A program made the translations under genes and the position numbers. A stretch of 64,000 bases of DNA from Micromonospora sp. WMMD812 (GTDB taxonomy: Bacteria > Actinomycetota > Actinomycetes > Mycobacteriales > Micromonosporaceae), in assembly GCF_027497215.1 (NCBI RefSeq), contig NZ_CP114904.1:6416501-6480500 (forward strand), given 5' to 3'. The stretch's first letter is position 1. Each line of letters begins with the position of its first letter. Below, in pieces: positions 1 through 10,870 of the stretch. A model generated the notes under the pieces. The model saw only the letters and a list, made by a program, of their open reading frames with translations, searched no databases and had not been told where the DNA came from.

Positions 1-106
1 ACCCGCCGACACCGCGACGCGCCGGGGGACCCTCCGCACCGCTCAGCCCGATGTGACAGACTCGCCGCTCGGTACATCTGTCTCCGCTGGCCGAGGGGAG
101 GGGTTG

Positions 107-2106
<2,000 letters not shown>

Positions 2107-2111
2107 CGCGA

Positions 2112-2139
2112 GGAGTGAGCTTGCGAGCCCCGCAGTCGA
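2112..2139 (+). repeat. Dispersed repeat element, copy 1
   Basis: This 28-base stretch between aroG and the aldolase gene matches 22 of 28 positions of 52759-52786 inside murF. The common core is GCGAGCCCCGC. In one frame both copies encode Ser-Glu-Leu-Ala-Ser-Pro-Ala. It looks like a short dispersed repeat that can sit between genes or at gene ends. Confidence 0.45.
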
Positions 2140-2156
2140 CAGCCGAGAGGATCACC

Positions 2157-3188
2157 GTGGCTGAGAACCTGATCGACCTTCGCTCCGACACCGTGACCCG
2201 GCCCACCGCCGGCATGCGGGACGCGATGGCGACCGCCGACGTCGGCGACGACGTGTACGGCGAGGACCCGACCGTCAACGCCCTCGAAGCCGAGGTCGCC
2301 GCGCTCTTCGGGCACGAGGCGGCGCTGTTCGCCCCGAGCGGGTCGATGGCCAACCAGATCGCCCTGCAACTGGTGGTGCCGCCCGGCGAGGAACTGCTCT
2401 GCGACGCCGACGCGCACGTGGTCACGTACGAGATCGGTGCCGCGGCCGCGTACGGCGGGATCTCGTCGCGGACCTGGCCGGCGGTCGGCGCGGACATCGA
2501 CCCGGACGTGGTCGCCGCCATGATCCGTCCGGATGGCTACTTCGCGGTCCCGACCCGCGCGATCGCCGTGGAGCAGACCCACAACCGGGGTGGCGGCGGG
2601 GTGATCCCGCTGGCGACGCTGCGCGAACTGCGCCGGATCGCCGACGACGCCCGGCTCGCGCTGCACTGCGACGGCGCCCGGATCTGGCACGCCCATATCG
2701 CCGACGGGGTGCCGCTGGCCGAGTACGGCCGGCTCTTCGACACCCTGTCGGTCTGCCTCTCCAAGGGGCTCGGCGCGCCGGTCGGCTCGCTGGTGGTGGG
2801 CAGCGCCGAGAAGATCGAGCGGGCCCGGCTCATCCGCAAGCGGATGGGCGGCGGGATGCGGCAGGCCGGAGTCCTGGCCGCGGCCGGCCGGTACGCTTTG
2901 GCCCACCACGTCGGCCGGCTGGCCGAGGACCACGCCAAGGCCGCCCGGCTGGCCGAGGCGGTCGCCCCGTTCGGTGTGCTGGCCACCGCGGCGCGGACCA
3001 ACCTGGTGCCGCTGGACCTGACCAAGTCCGCCCTCGACGCGCACGCGCTGGCCGCCGCCGCGCGAGCCGAGGGGGTGCTGATCTCGGTGCTCGGCCCGCG
3101 GACCGCCCGCCTGGTCACCCACATGGACGTCGACGACGCCGGCATCGACCGCGCGGTAGACGTCCTCACGCAGATCCTCCGCGCCTGA
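2157..3188 (+). CDS. ltaE: Low-specificity L-threonine aldolase
   Basis: A pyridoxal-phosphate enzyme of the beta-eliminating lyase group that cleaves L-threonine or L-allo-threonine to glycine and acetaldehyde. The N-terminus [12 protein letters not shown] is diagnostic, as are [11 protein letters not shown], the cofactor-stacking [14 protein letters not shown] region, HCDGAR (Asp172) and the lysine of [11 protein letters not shown] (Lys203) that forms the Schiff base. Length is 343 residues, normal for the family. I chose GTG 2157 because GAGAGG sits 6-7 bases upstream and because the protein then starts right before the conserved N-terminus; GTG 2115 overlaps its own purine stretch and would translate the repeat element. 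It lies 50 bp after aroG and ends at a convergent junction marked by a long inverted repeat. Confidence 0.93.
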   Translation: MAENLIDLRSDTVTRPTAGMRDAMATADVGDDVYGEDPTVNALEAEVAALFGHEAALFAPSGSMANQIALQLVVPPGEELLCDADAHVVTYEIGAAAAYGGISSRTWPAVGADIDPDVVAAMIRPDGYFAVPTRAIAVEQTHNRGGGGVIPLATLRELRRIADDARLALHCDGARIWHAHIADGVPLAEYGRLFDTLSVCLSKGLGAPVGSLVVGSAEKIERARLIRKRMGGGMRQAGVLAAAGRYALAHHVGRLAEDHAKAARLAEAVAPFGVLATAARTNLVPLDLTKSALDAHALAAAARAEGVLISVLGPRTARLVTHMDVDDAGIDRAVDVLTQILRA

Positions 3189-3226
3189 CCCCCGCCCCAC
3201 CCCCCGACCGCCCACCGCCGGTCTCC

Positions 3227-3288
3227 CGGTGATCACGAGGTTCGCGTCATCCGCGGGCCGGTTCCTGACGCGAACCTCGTGATCACCG
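3227..3288. repeat. Long intergenic inverted repeat 1 (23-bp stem)
   Basis: A perfect 23-bp stem pairs 3227-3249 with 3266-3288 around a 16-base loop. The arm contains GGTGATCACGAGGTTCG. It lies between the convergent ltaE and nfo genes. There is no T-tract on either side. It could act as a bidirectional terminator, but the stem is far longer than needed; see the findings on the hairpin family. Confidence 0.85.
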
Positions 3289-3345
3289 CGCCGGGCCTCG
3301 GGCGGGGTGGGCCGGGTTGGTGCGGGGCGGGTTGGGTTGGGTTGG

Positions 3346-4212
3346 TCAGGGGTGGAGGCGCTTGAGGGTGGCGATGTCGGCGGCGTGGCCGACCTGCTTC
3401 TCGCTGGGGGTCTCCACCACCACCGGAACGCCGGCGGTGGCCGGGTGCGCCATCAGCTCCGCGAACGCCGGCTCGCCGATCATGCCCTTGCCGATGTTCT
3501 CGTGCCGGTCCCGGGTGGAGCCGCACAGGTCCTTCGAGTCGTTCGCGTGCACCAGCCGGAGCCGGTCGGCCCCCACGGTGGCCACCAGGGTGTCCAGCGT
3601 CGCGGTCATGCCGCCCTCGGCGGCCAGGTCGTGCCCGGCGGCCCAGGCGTGGCAGGTGTCGAAGCAGACGCCGAGCCGCGGGTGCCGGTCGACGGCGTCC
3701 AGGTAGGGCCCGAGCTGCTCCACCCGGGAGGCGAGCGACCGGCCGCCGCCGGCGCTCGGCTCGACCAGCAGCATCGGCCCGTCGGTCGCGGCGGCCGAGT
3801 CCAGCAGCGGCAGCAGCGCCTCGCGGACCTGCCGCATCGCCGCCTCCGCGTGCCCGGAATCGACCGCGCTGCCGGCGTGGAACACCACGCCCCGCGCCCC
3901 GATCGCGGCGCCCCGGGCGAGCGCGTGGGCCAACGTCTGGACCGACCGCTCGACGGTGGCGGGGGTGGGCGAGCCGAGGTTCACCAGCAGCGACGCGTGG
4001 ATGAAGACCGGTACGCCCCGCTCGGCGCAGCCGGCGCGGAACAGCGCGTCCTGCCCCGGGTCGCCGGGCGGCAGCGCCCAGCCGCGCGAGTTGGAGACGT
4101 AGACCTGGACCACCTCGGCGCCGGTCGCGTCGAGGTAGGGCAGGGCCGCCTTGGCCAGGCCACCCGAGGTCGGCGTGTGGGCGCCGACCGGACGGGTCGT
4201 GGTCACCGCCAT
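3346..4212 (-). CDS. nfo: Endonuclease IV (AP endonuclease)
   Basis: A zinc-dependent TIM-barrel nuclease that cuts DNA 5' to abasic sites in base excision repair. The full metal-site set is present in order: VGAHTPTSGG near the N-terminus, FIHASLLVNLGS, FHAGS, the Glu of LLVEPSAGG, FDTCHAWAAGHD, HANDSK, RDRHENIGKG and VVETPSE. The 288-residue length equals E. coli Nfo (285). The start codon lies one base past the stop of the upstream PASTA kinase gene, so the two are probably cotranscribed and translationally coupled. This couples a DNA repair gene to a signalling kinase; whether that is functional is unknown. Confidence 0.95.
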   Translation of the reverse strand: MAVTTTRPVGAHTPTSGGLAKAALPYLDATGAEVVQVYVSNSRGWALPPGDPGQDALFRAGCAERGVPVFIHASLLVNLGSPTPATVERSVQTLAHALARGAAIGARGVVFHAGSAVDSGHAEAAMRQVREALLPLLDSAAATDGPMLLVEPSAGGGRSLASRVEQLGPYLDAVDRHPRLGVCFDTCHAWAAGHDLAAEGGMTATLDTLVATVGADRLRLVHANDSKDLCGSTRDRHENIGKGMIGEPAFAELMAHPATAGVPVVVETPSEKQVGHAADIATLKRLHP

Positions 4213-4213
4213 C

Positions 4214-6193
4214 TCAGAGGCACCCGAGCGTCACCGGGGTGGCCGGCGGCACCTGCGAGTTCTCGCCCGGGTTCTGGAACCGGACGATCCCGTTCGGGTT
4301 GAACTGGATCGCCACCGGGAAACCCTGGCTCTCCAGCAACTGCTTGGCCTGCGGGCACGGCAGGTCCACCACCCGGGGTACGACCACCAGCGGGGGGCCC
4401 TTGCTGACGTCCAGCTTGACCTGGGTGCCCTTCTCCACGCCGGTGCCGTCGGCCGGGCTCTGCCCGAGGACCTCGTCCTTCGGCTTGTCCGAGTCCTTGT
4501 AGGTCTCCACCGGAGTCAGGCCGAGCTTGGCGAGCGTGTCCCGGGCCTCCGCGAGGGTCTTGCCGACCAGGTTCGGCACGCTCACCGGGGCCCGGCCCTT
4601 GCTCAGGATGACGGTCACCTTGGCGCCGGGCTTGACCTCGGCGCCCACCTTCGGGTTGGTGTCCACCACCACGCCGGCCGGCAGGTTGTCGTCGTAGCGG
4701 GCCGCGCCCTTGGCCACCACCAGCTTCGCCCCGACCAGGTCCGCCTCGGCCAGCTCGAACTCCTTGCCCACCACGTCGGGCACCGGGAAGCGCTCCGGGC
4801 CGAGGGAGAGGGTCAGGGTGATCGTGCTGCCCTTGACGACCCGGGCGGCCGAGGCCGGATCCTGGAGCAGCACGCTGTCCTTCGGTGCCTTCTCGTCGTA
4901 GCGCGGCTCGGCGTACTTCAGGGTCAGGCCGGCGCGGGTGGCCTGCGCCTCCGCGTCGGCCTTGCTCAGGCTGACCAGCTGCGGGGCGGACGTGTAGCGG
5001 CCCGCACCGAACCACCAACCGCCGATGGCGGCGACCAGGCCGAGCACGACCACGACCGCGGCCACCGCGAGCCGGCCGCGCCGATCGCCCATCACGCGGG
5101 TGCGAAGCTGGCCGAGCCGCGACCAGAGGTCGTCGCCCTCGGGCGCCGTGGCCCGGCGCCGGCCGGTCCGCTGGCCGCCCTCGGGCAGCCGGGCCCAGGC
5201 CGGCCGCTGGGCGGGGCGGACCGCCGCGACCACCATGGTGGGCTGGGCCAGCGGCGGCTCGTCGGCCACCCGGCGCAGCACGGCGGTGCGGCTGTTCGGG
5301 TTGCCGAGGTCGTCCCGGGCCACCTGCACCTCGGAGAGGAGCGCGCCGGCGTCGGCCGGCCGGGCGGCCGGGTCGCGCCGGGTGGCCCGGGCCACGAGCT
5401 CGTCGAGGACCGGGGGCAGGCCGGGCACCAGGGTGGACGGGGCCGGCACGTCCCGGTCGACGTGCTGCCAGGCGATGTCGACCGGGCGGTCGCCGTCGTA
5501 GGGCACCCGGCCGGTGAGCATCTCGAACAGCACGATGCCGGCCGAGTAGACGTCGGTGCGTGGGTCGGCGCGGCCCTCGGTGACCAGCTCGGGGGCGACG
5601 TACGCCACCGTGGCCATCAGCTGGTTGCCGCTCTCCTCGGCGCTGGCCTCGACCGCCCGGGCCAGCCCGAAGTCGGCGACCTTGACCACGCCGTCGACCA
5701 GGTTGGCCACGCCGCCGGTGGGCGCCTCGGCGACCAGCACGTTCTCCGGCTTGACGTCGCGGTGCACCACCCCGGACCGGTGCGCGGCGGCGATCGCCGC
5801 GAGCATCTGCTCGAAGATGGCCAGCGCCTCGTCCGGGTTGAGCCGTCGACGCTCGGCGAGCACCTCGCGCAGGGTCCGGCCGCGGACGTACTCCATCACC
5901 AGGTAGGGCAGACCCCCATGGGTGCCCTGGTCATAGACGGCGACCACGTTGGGGTGGGTCAGCCGGGCGATCGTCTTCGCCTCGTCGGTGAACCGCTCCA
6001 CGAACCCGGCGATCCGGGTGCGCGCCTCGGACGCCTGGGTCGGATGAATGATCTTGACCGCGACGGTGCGCTCGAGGCGCTCGTCGGTGGCGGTGTACAC
6101 GGTCGCCATGCCGCCACGGGCCACGCGACCGCGTATGCGGTAGCGCCCGTCGATCAGCGAGCCCAGCAACGTGTCGGCGACCTGTGTGTCCAT
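4214..6193 (-). CDS. PASTA-domain Ser/Thr protein kinase at the pknL locus
   Basis: A membrane eukaryotic-like kinase of 659 residues. The N-terminal kinase domain (about 17-290) has the glycine loop GRVARGGMATVY, ATP-anchoring Lys47, HRDVKPEN (catalytic Asp146) and DFG at 174-176. A 60-residue linker leads to one membrane span (about 375-393), then four extracellular PASTA repeats (about 404-465, 467-533, 536-599, 601-659), which in related kinases bind muropeptides or lipid II. The last repeat has two Cys (613 and 658) that could form a disulfide. Gene context (aroG, the Rv2175c-like partner, idsA2) is that of M. tuberculosis pknL, but PknL lacks PASTA repeats; the architecture here is that of PknB. 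It is divergent from the HTH partner gene, its likely substrate by analogy with PknL-Rv2175c. A near-leaderless promoter is visible. Confidence 0.95.
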   Translation of the reverse strand: MDTQVADTLLGSLIDGRYRIRGRVARGGMATVYTATDERLERTVAVKIIHPTQASEARTRIAGFVERFTDEAKTIARLTHPNVVAVYDQGTHGGLPYLVMEYVRGRTLREVLAERRRLNPDEALAIFEQMLAAIAAAHRSGVVHRDVKPENVLVAEAPTGGVANLVDGVVKVADFGLARAVEASAEESGNQLMATVAYVAPELVTEGRADPRTDVYSAGIVLFEMLTGRVPYDGDRPVDIAWQHVDRDVPAPSTLVPGLPPVLDELVARATRRDPAARPADAGALLSEVQVARDDLGNPNSRTAVLRRVADEPPLAQPTMVVAAVRPAQRPAWARLPEGGQRTGRRRATAPEGDDLWSRLGQLRTRVMGDRRGRLAVAAVVVVLGLVAAIGGWWFGAGRYTSAPQLVSLSKADAEAQATRAGLTLKYAEPRYDEKAPKDSVLLQDPASAARVVKGSTITLTLSLGPERFPVPDVVGKEFELAEADLVGAKLVVAKGAARYDDNLPAGVVVDTNPKVGAEVKPGAKVTVILSKGRAPVSVPNLVGKTLAEARDTLAKLGLTPVETYKDSDKPKDEVLGQSPADGTGVEKGTQVKLDVSKGPPLVVVPRVVDLPCPQAKQLLESQGFPVAIQFNPNGIVRFQNPGENSQVPPATPVTLGCL

Positions 6194-6201
6194 CGGCAGG
6201 G

Positions 6202-6207
6202 AGTCTA
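6202..6207 (-). promoter_or_regulatory. Probable -10 box of the PASTA kinase gene
   Basis: On the minus strand TAGACT occupies 6207-6202 and predicts +1 at 6195, two bases before the ATG at 6193. The rest of the 327-bp divergent region to 6520 has no other clear element. Confidence 0.5.
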
Positions 6208-6520
6208 TGTGTCGGGAGGGTGAAGGTAGAACTGGATGCTACAGCCGGAGTGCGACGGACCGCGTCCCGCCGCGCTCGCCGGCCGCCCGCACCGTCCGTG
6301 AGCTGCGCTGACGCCCCGGTCTCCGCCGGCTCCGGGAGCCGTCCGCCGCCCGACCCCACCGTGGGTGGGGTGAGCGGGCGGCCACGCCTGGTGACTGCGG
6401 TCCGGAACGCGGGGCGGGGATCGGGTGGCTGGCCCGCGTCGGGACGGGGCAGGATCGGTATCCGGATCCTCCTCGGGGTGCCGTTGGCCCGGTCCGGCCG
6501 CGGCGTGGCAGGGTGTCCGA

Positions 6521-6910
6521 GTGACCGAATCCGTACCCGCCGACCGGGCCGACACCGGCCCCGACCTCGCCGGACCCGCCGACGCCGCCGGCTGGCTCAC
6601 CCTGCCGGACGTCGCCGAGCGTCTCGACGTGTCGATCAGCAAGGTGCACCAGATGATCCGCGACCGCGAGCTGTTGGCGGTCCGCCGGGACGGCGTCCGC
6701 CGGGTGCCGGCCGATCTGGTGGCCAACCGTACGGTGCTCAAGCACCTGCCCGGCGTGCTCAACCTGCTGACCGACGCCGGCTACGACGACGAAGCCGCGC
6801 TGCGTTGGCTGTACGAGCCGGACGACACCCTGCCCGGCACCCCGGCGACCGCCCTCGGCGGCGACCAGGCCCGCGAGGTCAAGCGCCGCGCCCAAGCCCT
6901 CGGCTTCTGA
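6521..6910 (+). CDS. Rv2175c-like DNA-binding protein (kinase partner)
   Basis: A 129-residue protein with a winged-helix/excisionase-type HTH: GWLTLPDVAERLDVSISKVHQMIRD followed by a wing-like RRDGVRRVPADLV. The C-terminal part (LLTDAGYDDEAALRWLYEPDDTLPGTP...) is the family's helical tail. M. tuberculosis Rv2175c is a DNA-binding substrate of PknL that is encoded next to it; here the gene is divergent from the PASTA kinase. GTG 6521 is preferred because CAGGGT at 6509-6514 would put +1 exactly on the GTG, and the N-terminal Thr-rich tail that follows is typical of the phosphorylated region in the homologue. Its DNA target is unknown. It ends at a convergent junction with an inverted repeat. 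Confidence 0.85.
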   Translation: MTESVPADRADTGPDLAGPADAAGWLTLPDVAERLDVSISKVHQMIRDRELLAVRRDGVRRVPADLVANRTVLKHLPGVLNLLTDAGYDDEAALRWLYEPDDTLPGTPATALGGDQAREVKRRAQALGF

Positions 6911-6962
6911 CCCCCGACCGCCCCACCCCGCCCCATCCGAGGCCCAGCCGAGGCCCAGCCGG

Positions 6963-7021
6963 TTGATCATGAAGTTATTGCCCACGGCACCGGCGTGTCG
7001 GCGCGATAACTTCATGATCAA
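6963..7021. repeat. Long intergenic inverted repeat 2 (16-bp stem)
   Basis: A perfect 16-bp stem pairs 6963-6978 with 7006-7021; the arm is TTGATCATGAAGTTAT. It is AT-richer than the surroundings and lies between convergent genes (HTH gene and isoprenyl synthase). The arm resembles that of the element at 37375-37446 (GATCATGGAGTTGT). Confidence 0.85.
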
Positions 7022-7089
7022 TACAGTGCGGGCGGGGTCGGCGGGTGGCGATGGGCGGCCGCCGGCCGGCGGGGTGGCCGGGTGGAGGG

Positions 7090-8172
7090 TCAGTCGGTGC
7101 GGCGGGTGGCGGCGATCGCGAGGTCGACCAGGGCCTGGCGGGCCTCGGTGTCGAGGTCGACGGTGGTCAGCGCGGCCAGCGCGCCCTCGGTGAGCGTGAC
7201 GATCCGCTGCTCGGTGCGGGACAGCGCGCCGGTCGTGGTGATCAGCTCCCGCAACCGGGCGACTCCCTGCTCGTCCAGCTCGGGATCGCCGAGCCCGGCC
7301 AGCAGCAGCTCGCGGCCGGTGTCGTCGGCCACCTCCAGGGCCGCCGCCACCAGGTAGGTCCGCTTGCCCTCACGCAGGTCGTCACCGGCGGGCTTACCGG
7401 TCTGCGTCGGGTCGCCGAAGACGCCCAGGACGTCGTCGCGGAGCTGGAACGCCTCGCCCAGCGGCAGCCCGTACGCCGAGTAGGCCGCCCGGACCTCCGT
7501 CGGCGCGTCGGCCAGCGCGGCGCCGAGCAGCAGCGGCCGCTCGACCGTGTACTTCGCCGACTTGTAGCGGGCGACCTTGCCGGCCCGCTCGACCGAGGTG
7601 TCCCGGGTCACCTGGGTGAGGACGTCGAGGTACTGGCCGACGGTGACCTCGGTGCGCATCTCGTCGAAGACCGGGCGGGCCCGGGCCACCGTGCGAGGGT
7701 CCAGCCCGGCGGAGTGCAGCAGCTCGTCGGACCAGACCAGGCAGAGATCGCCGAGCAGGATCGCCGCGGCGTCGCCGAACCCGTCCGGGTCACCACCCCA
7801 GCCGGACCGGCGGTGCCGGGCGGCGAACCGCCGGTGCACCGCCGGTTCGCCCCGCCGGGTGTCGGAGCGGTCCATCAGGTCGTCGTGGATCAGCGCGCTG
7901 GCCTGTACGAACTCCAGCGCGGCCAGGGCGGCCAGCACCGGGTCGCTGTCCACCCCGCCGGCGCCGCGGTAGCCCCAGTAGGCGAAGGCCGGGCGCAGCC
8001 GCTTGCCGCCGCCCAGCACGAACGCCTCGATGGCTTCCGCCACCGGTGTCAGCGCGTCGTCGACACCGGCCATCCACATCCGCTGGTTGGCGAGGAACTC
8101 GGTGAGAGCCTTGTCGATCCGCTGGCGGAGGCCGGCACGGTCGACGGGGGAGACGGGAGCAGCGTCGGTCAC
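7090..8172 (-). CDS. Isoprenyl diphosphate synthase (IdsA2-like, probable GGPP synthase)
   Basis: A trans-prenyltransferase that extends allylic diphosphates with isopentenyl diphosphate. The 360-residue protein has LGGGKRLRP (residues 53-61), the first Asp-rich motif DDLMD (97-101) and the second, LRDDVLGVFGD. The chain-length region before the first motif (FVQASALIH, small residues) fits a C20-type product, so geranylgeranyl diphosphate is likely but unproved. It could feed carotenoid or quinone synthesis; the carotenoid-tailoring operon 3.5 kb downstream contains no GGPP synthase of its own. The GTG at 8172 lies exactly at the +1 predicted from a TAGCGT -10 box, so the mRNA is probably leaderless. 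The gene order matches M. tuberculosis idsA2 beside the pknL region. Confidence 0.92.
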   Translation of the reverse strand: MTDAAPVSPVDRAGLRQRIDKALTEFLANQRMWMAGVDDALTPVAEAIEAFVLGGGKRLRPAFAYWGYRGAGGVDSDPVLAALAALEFVQASALIHDDLMDRSDTRRGEPAVHRRFAARHRRSGWGGDPDGFGDAAAILLGDLCLVWSDELLHSAGLDPRTVARARPVFDEMRTEVTVGQYLDVLTQVTRDTSVERAGKVARYKSAKYTVERPLLLGAALADAPTEVRAAYSAYGLPLGEAFQLRDDVLGVFGDPTQTGKPAGDDLREGKRTYLVAAALEVADDTGRELLLAGLGDPELDEQGVARLRELITTTGALSRTEQRIVTLTEGALAALTTVDLDTEARQALVDLAIAATRRTD

Positions 8173-8178
8173 GCCAGA

Positions 8179-8184
8179 ACGCTA
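8179..8184 (-). promoter_or_regulatory. -10 box of the isoprenyl synthase gene
   Basis: Minus-strand TAGCGT (8184-8179) predicts +1 at 8172, the G of the GTG start. Its TAG is also the stop codon of the upstream HTH regulator gene (8184-8182). Confidence 0.6.
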
Positions 8185-9642
8185 GCCGGTCGGGTCGTGC
8201 CTTCGGTACCCGCCGGTATCGGCTTGCGCGACCCGCACCGGCGGGCTCCGCCCCGCTCCTGGCGCGGGCAGCGGCCGGGGCAGGTACGGGCGGGCCGCCG
8301 CGACCAGCGCCGCGTGGCGGCGGACCGCCGGTGCCCGCCGATGATCGGCCAGTCGGCGGCGCACCTCGGCCAGCTGCGTCACCGCCCGGGGAGAACCGGC
8401 ACGTACCGCGTCGAGCAGGGCACCGCCGGCCACGTCGCAGGCCAACTCCACCTCGCCGAGCTGGAGGTAGCCCCGGGCCAACCAGCCGCCGTAGACCGCC
8501 GCGCGGCGGGGCCGTCCCGGCTCCCGGGCCGCGCCCAGCAGCGCCTCCGCCCGGCGGGGCCGCCCGAGAGCGACCAGGGCCCGCCCGGCCATCGCCGCCA
8601 GCTCCGGCCCGTCGAGCCAGTAGAGCCAGGGCGGCTCGTGATCCGGATCGATCTTCTCGGCGGCCCGCTCGGCCGCACCGAGGGCCTCGGCGGCGGCGCC
8701 CGGCTGCCCACCGAGCGCGGCGGCCAGCGCCACCCGGTGCAGCAGCAGGGCGCGCAGCCCCGGGCCGGCCCACCGCCGGCTGCCCGCGTACGCGGTGCGG
8801 GCGAGCAGGAGGGCGCCCGGCGCGTCGCCGACGCCGGCGAGCATGTGGCTGGCCGAGCCGAGCACGTGCCCGGCGAGCGCCGGGTCGCCGGCGGAGGCCG
8901 CCGCGCGCAGCCCGAGCCGGTAGGCGTCCAGACCGCCGGACAGGTCACCGGCGTCCGCGGCGAGCCAGCCGGCGATCTGGGCCGACTCGGCGAGCACCGG
9001 CAGCAACCGACGCCGGCCGGCCGGGCCGGACCGGGGCAGGGCCCGGACCAGCCGGCGGAGCCGGTCCGCGCCGAGCGGGGCGAGGTCGACCCCGCCGGCC
9101 AGGTCGTCCAGCCGGCGCAGCTCGGCCAGGTCCACGGCGTCCACCGGGCCGGGTCGGCGGGAAGCCGGGGGCGTACCGCCGGACAGCGGCGATCCGGAGC
9201 CCGGCGATGGCCTCGCGCGCGGGTCGGGATCGGGCCCGGCAGTCGGCGGTGCCGGCGGGGCGCACCGGCCCGGCGCGGCGACCAGCAGGCCGGCTCGCGG
9301 GTCGGCCAGCCAGCGCTGCGCCAACGCGAGCAGCGCCGCCCGGGACCGCGTGCCCCCGGCGGGCCGCACCGGCGTCGGCGCGGGGACCCGGGTGCGCGCC
9401 GCGGCGCCGGCCAGCAGCTCGGCCGGCGCGGCGAGGACGACCGCGAGCCAGCGCAGCCAGAAGTCGCCGGGGACCCGCACCTGGCGCTCCCACCGGGAGA
9501 TCTCGTGCCGGCTCAGGGTCGGGACGCCGGCGGCGGCGCAGAGCTCGGCGGCGCTGCGTTGCTGGCTCCACCCGCGGGCCAGCCGGAGTTGGGTGAGCAG
9601 TGGCCCGAGCAGCGGTGGGCCGGGTGGCGGGGTCGGCGTCAT
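8182..9642 (-). CDS. HTH (XRE-type) regulator with a long helical C-terminal region
   Basis: The N-terminus holds a Cro/C1-type HTH (LLTQLRLARGWSQQRSAAELCAAAGVPTLSRHEISRWERQVRVPG). It is followed by a long Ala/Leu/Arg-rich helical region that resembles the TPR-like regions of actinobacterial pleiotropic XRE regulators (QQRSAAELC...LLAARTAYAGSRRW...LALAAALGGQPGAAAEALGAAERAAE). The 486-residue length fits that group. I chose ATG 9642 because GAGGGACC precedes it by a normal distance and because the HTH then lies at the N-terminus; longer in-frame readings back to 10017 run across the metF promoter. It is divergent from metF across 266 bp. What it regulates is unknown; its neighbours make metF and the isoprenyl synthase candidates. 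Confidence 0.75.
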   Translation of the reverse strand: MTPTPPPGPPLLGPLLTQLRLARGWSQQRSAAELCAAAGVPTLSRHEISRWERQVRVPGDFWLRWLAVVLAAPAELLAGAAARTRVPAPTPVRPAGGTRSRAALLALAQRWLADPRAGLLVAAPGRCAPPAPPTAGPDPDPRARPSPGSGSPLSGGTPPASRRPGPVDAVDLAELRRLDDLAGGVDLAPLGADRLRRLVRALPRSGPAGRRRLLPVLAESAQIAGWLAADAGDLSGGLDAYRLGLRAAASAGDPALAGHVLGSASHMLAGVGDAPGALLLARTAYAGSRRWAGPGLRALLLHRVALAAALGGQPGAAAEALGAAERAAEKIDPDHEPPWLYWLDGPELAAMAGRALVALGRPRRAEALLGAAREPGRPRRAAVYGGWLARGYLQLGEVELACDVAGGALLDAVRAGSPRAVTQLAEVRRRLADHRRAPAVRRHAALVAAARPYLPRPLPAPGAGRSPPVRVAQADTGGYRRHDPTG

Positions 9643-9896
9643 CGGTCCCTCCCGACGGATGCGGCACGGCGGCGACGGCCCGCCCACCGGACCGACCATG
9701 CCACCGCTGGTCGGCGACCCCCGCGCACGCCCCCCGGGAGACCGGTCCCCGGCCGGCTCCACCCGCGCTGCCACCTGTCTATCCCGGGGGTACGACGCTT
9801 TCCCGCGCGGGCCGAGCCGAGCCTGCCGGCTTTCGGGGCCGTCCGCCCGAGCCGCCGACAGGTGGAAAGGTCGTGGGTCCGGCGGGCGTCGCCCGC

Positions 9897-9902
9897 TAGA
9901 GT
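9897..9902 (+). promoter_or_regulatory. -10 box of metF, leaderless
   Basis: TAGAGT predicts +1 at 9909, the first base of the GTG start. A leaderless mRNA leaves no room for a 5' riboswitch. Confidence 0.6.
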
Positions 9903-9908
9903 CGGGAC

Positions 9909-10826
9909 GTGGCGCTCGGTCTCCCCTCGGTCCTCCCCAACCCGCAACCGGCCATCGGGGAGCTGATCCGTGAGCGGCAGCCGACCTTCTCCTTCGAGTT
10001 CTTCCCGCCGAAGACACCGCAGGGCGAGCGGCTGCTCTGGCAGGCGATCCGGGAGCTGGAGTCGCTGCGGCCGTCCTTCGTGTCGATCACGTACGGGGCC
10101 GGCGGGTCGACCCGGGACACCACCGTCGCGGTGACCGAGCGGATCGCCACCGAGACGACGCTGCTGCCGATGGCGCACCTCACCGCGGTCGACCACTCCG
10201 TCGCCGAGCTGCGGCACGTGATCGGCCGGCTGGCCGGGGTCGGGGTGCGCAACGTGCTGGTCGTGCGCGGCGACCCGCCGGGCAACCCCGGTGGCGAGTG
10301 GGTCCGGCACCCCGAGGGCGTGCTCTACGCCGAGGAGCTGGTCCGGCTGGTGCGCGACGCCGGCGACTTCAGCGTCGGCGTGGCCGCCTTCCCGTACAAG
10401 CACCCCCGCTCGCCGGACGTGGCCAGCGACACCGAGTACTTCGTCCGCAAGTGCCGGGCCGGCGCGGAGTTCGCGATCACCCAGATGTTCTTCGACGCCG
10501 ACGACTACCTGCGGCTGCGGGACCGGGTGGCGGCGGCCGGCTGCGACACGCCGATCCTCGCCGGCGTGATGCCAGTGACCCAGCTGGGCACCATCGAGCG
10601 GTCGGTCCAGCTCTCCGGGGCGCCCTTCCCGGCCGCGCTCGCCGAGCGGTTCGCAAAGGTCGCCGACGACCCGGACGCGGTACGCCGGCTCGGCATCGAG
10701 CAGGCCAGCGAGATGTGCGGCCGGCTGCTCGACGAGGGCGTACCCGGGATCCACTTCATCACCCTCAACCGCTCCACCGCCACCCGCGAGGTCTGGCAGA
10801 ACCTGCGGGTGGACGCGCGGGCGTGA
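9909..10826 (+). CDS. metF: Methylenetetrahydrofolate reductase
   Basis: An FAD-dependent TIM-barrel enzyme that reduces 5,10-methylene-THF to 5-methyl-THF, the methyl donor for methionine synthesis. Family features: FSFEFFPPKT near residues 28-37 with the catalytic Glu, SITYGAGGSTRD, LVVRGDPPG, VAAFPYKHP, AEFAITQMFFDADDY and GVPGIHFITLNRS at the C-terminus. The 305-residue length is standard. The GTG at 9909 coincides with the +1 inferred from TAGAGT. A CDP-alcohol phosphatidyltransferase gene follows after 44 bp and may be cotranscribed. M. tuberculosis has a MetF homologue (Rv2172c) in the same neighbourhood. Confidence 0.96.
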   Translation: MALGLPSVLPNPQPAIGELIRERQPTFSFEFFPPKTPQGERLLWQAIRELESLRPSFVSITYGAGGSTRDTTVAVTERIATETTLLPMAHLTAVDHSVAELRHVIGRLAGVGVRNVLVVRGDPPGNPGGEWVRHPEGVLYAEELVRLVRDAGDFSVGVAAFPYKHPRSPDVASDTEYFVRKCRAGAEFAITQMFFDADDYLRLRDRVAAAGCDTPILAGVMPVTQLGTIERSVQLSGAPFPAALAERFAKVADDPDAVRRLGIEQASEMCGRLLDEGVPGIHFITLNRSTATREVWQNLRVDARA

Positions 10827-10870
10827 ACGCGCGCGAGGCGACACCTGATCCGCGCCGCGACGGTTGATCA

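Noticed and set aside
9643..9908. SAM or cobalamin riboswitch before metF
   Set aside because: A TAGAGT box places the start of transcription on the GTG, so no leader exists, and no riboswitch core motif was seen.
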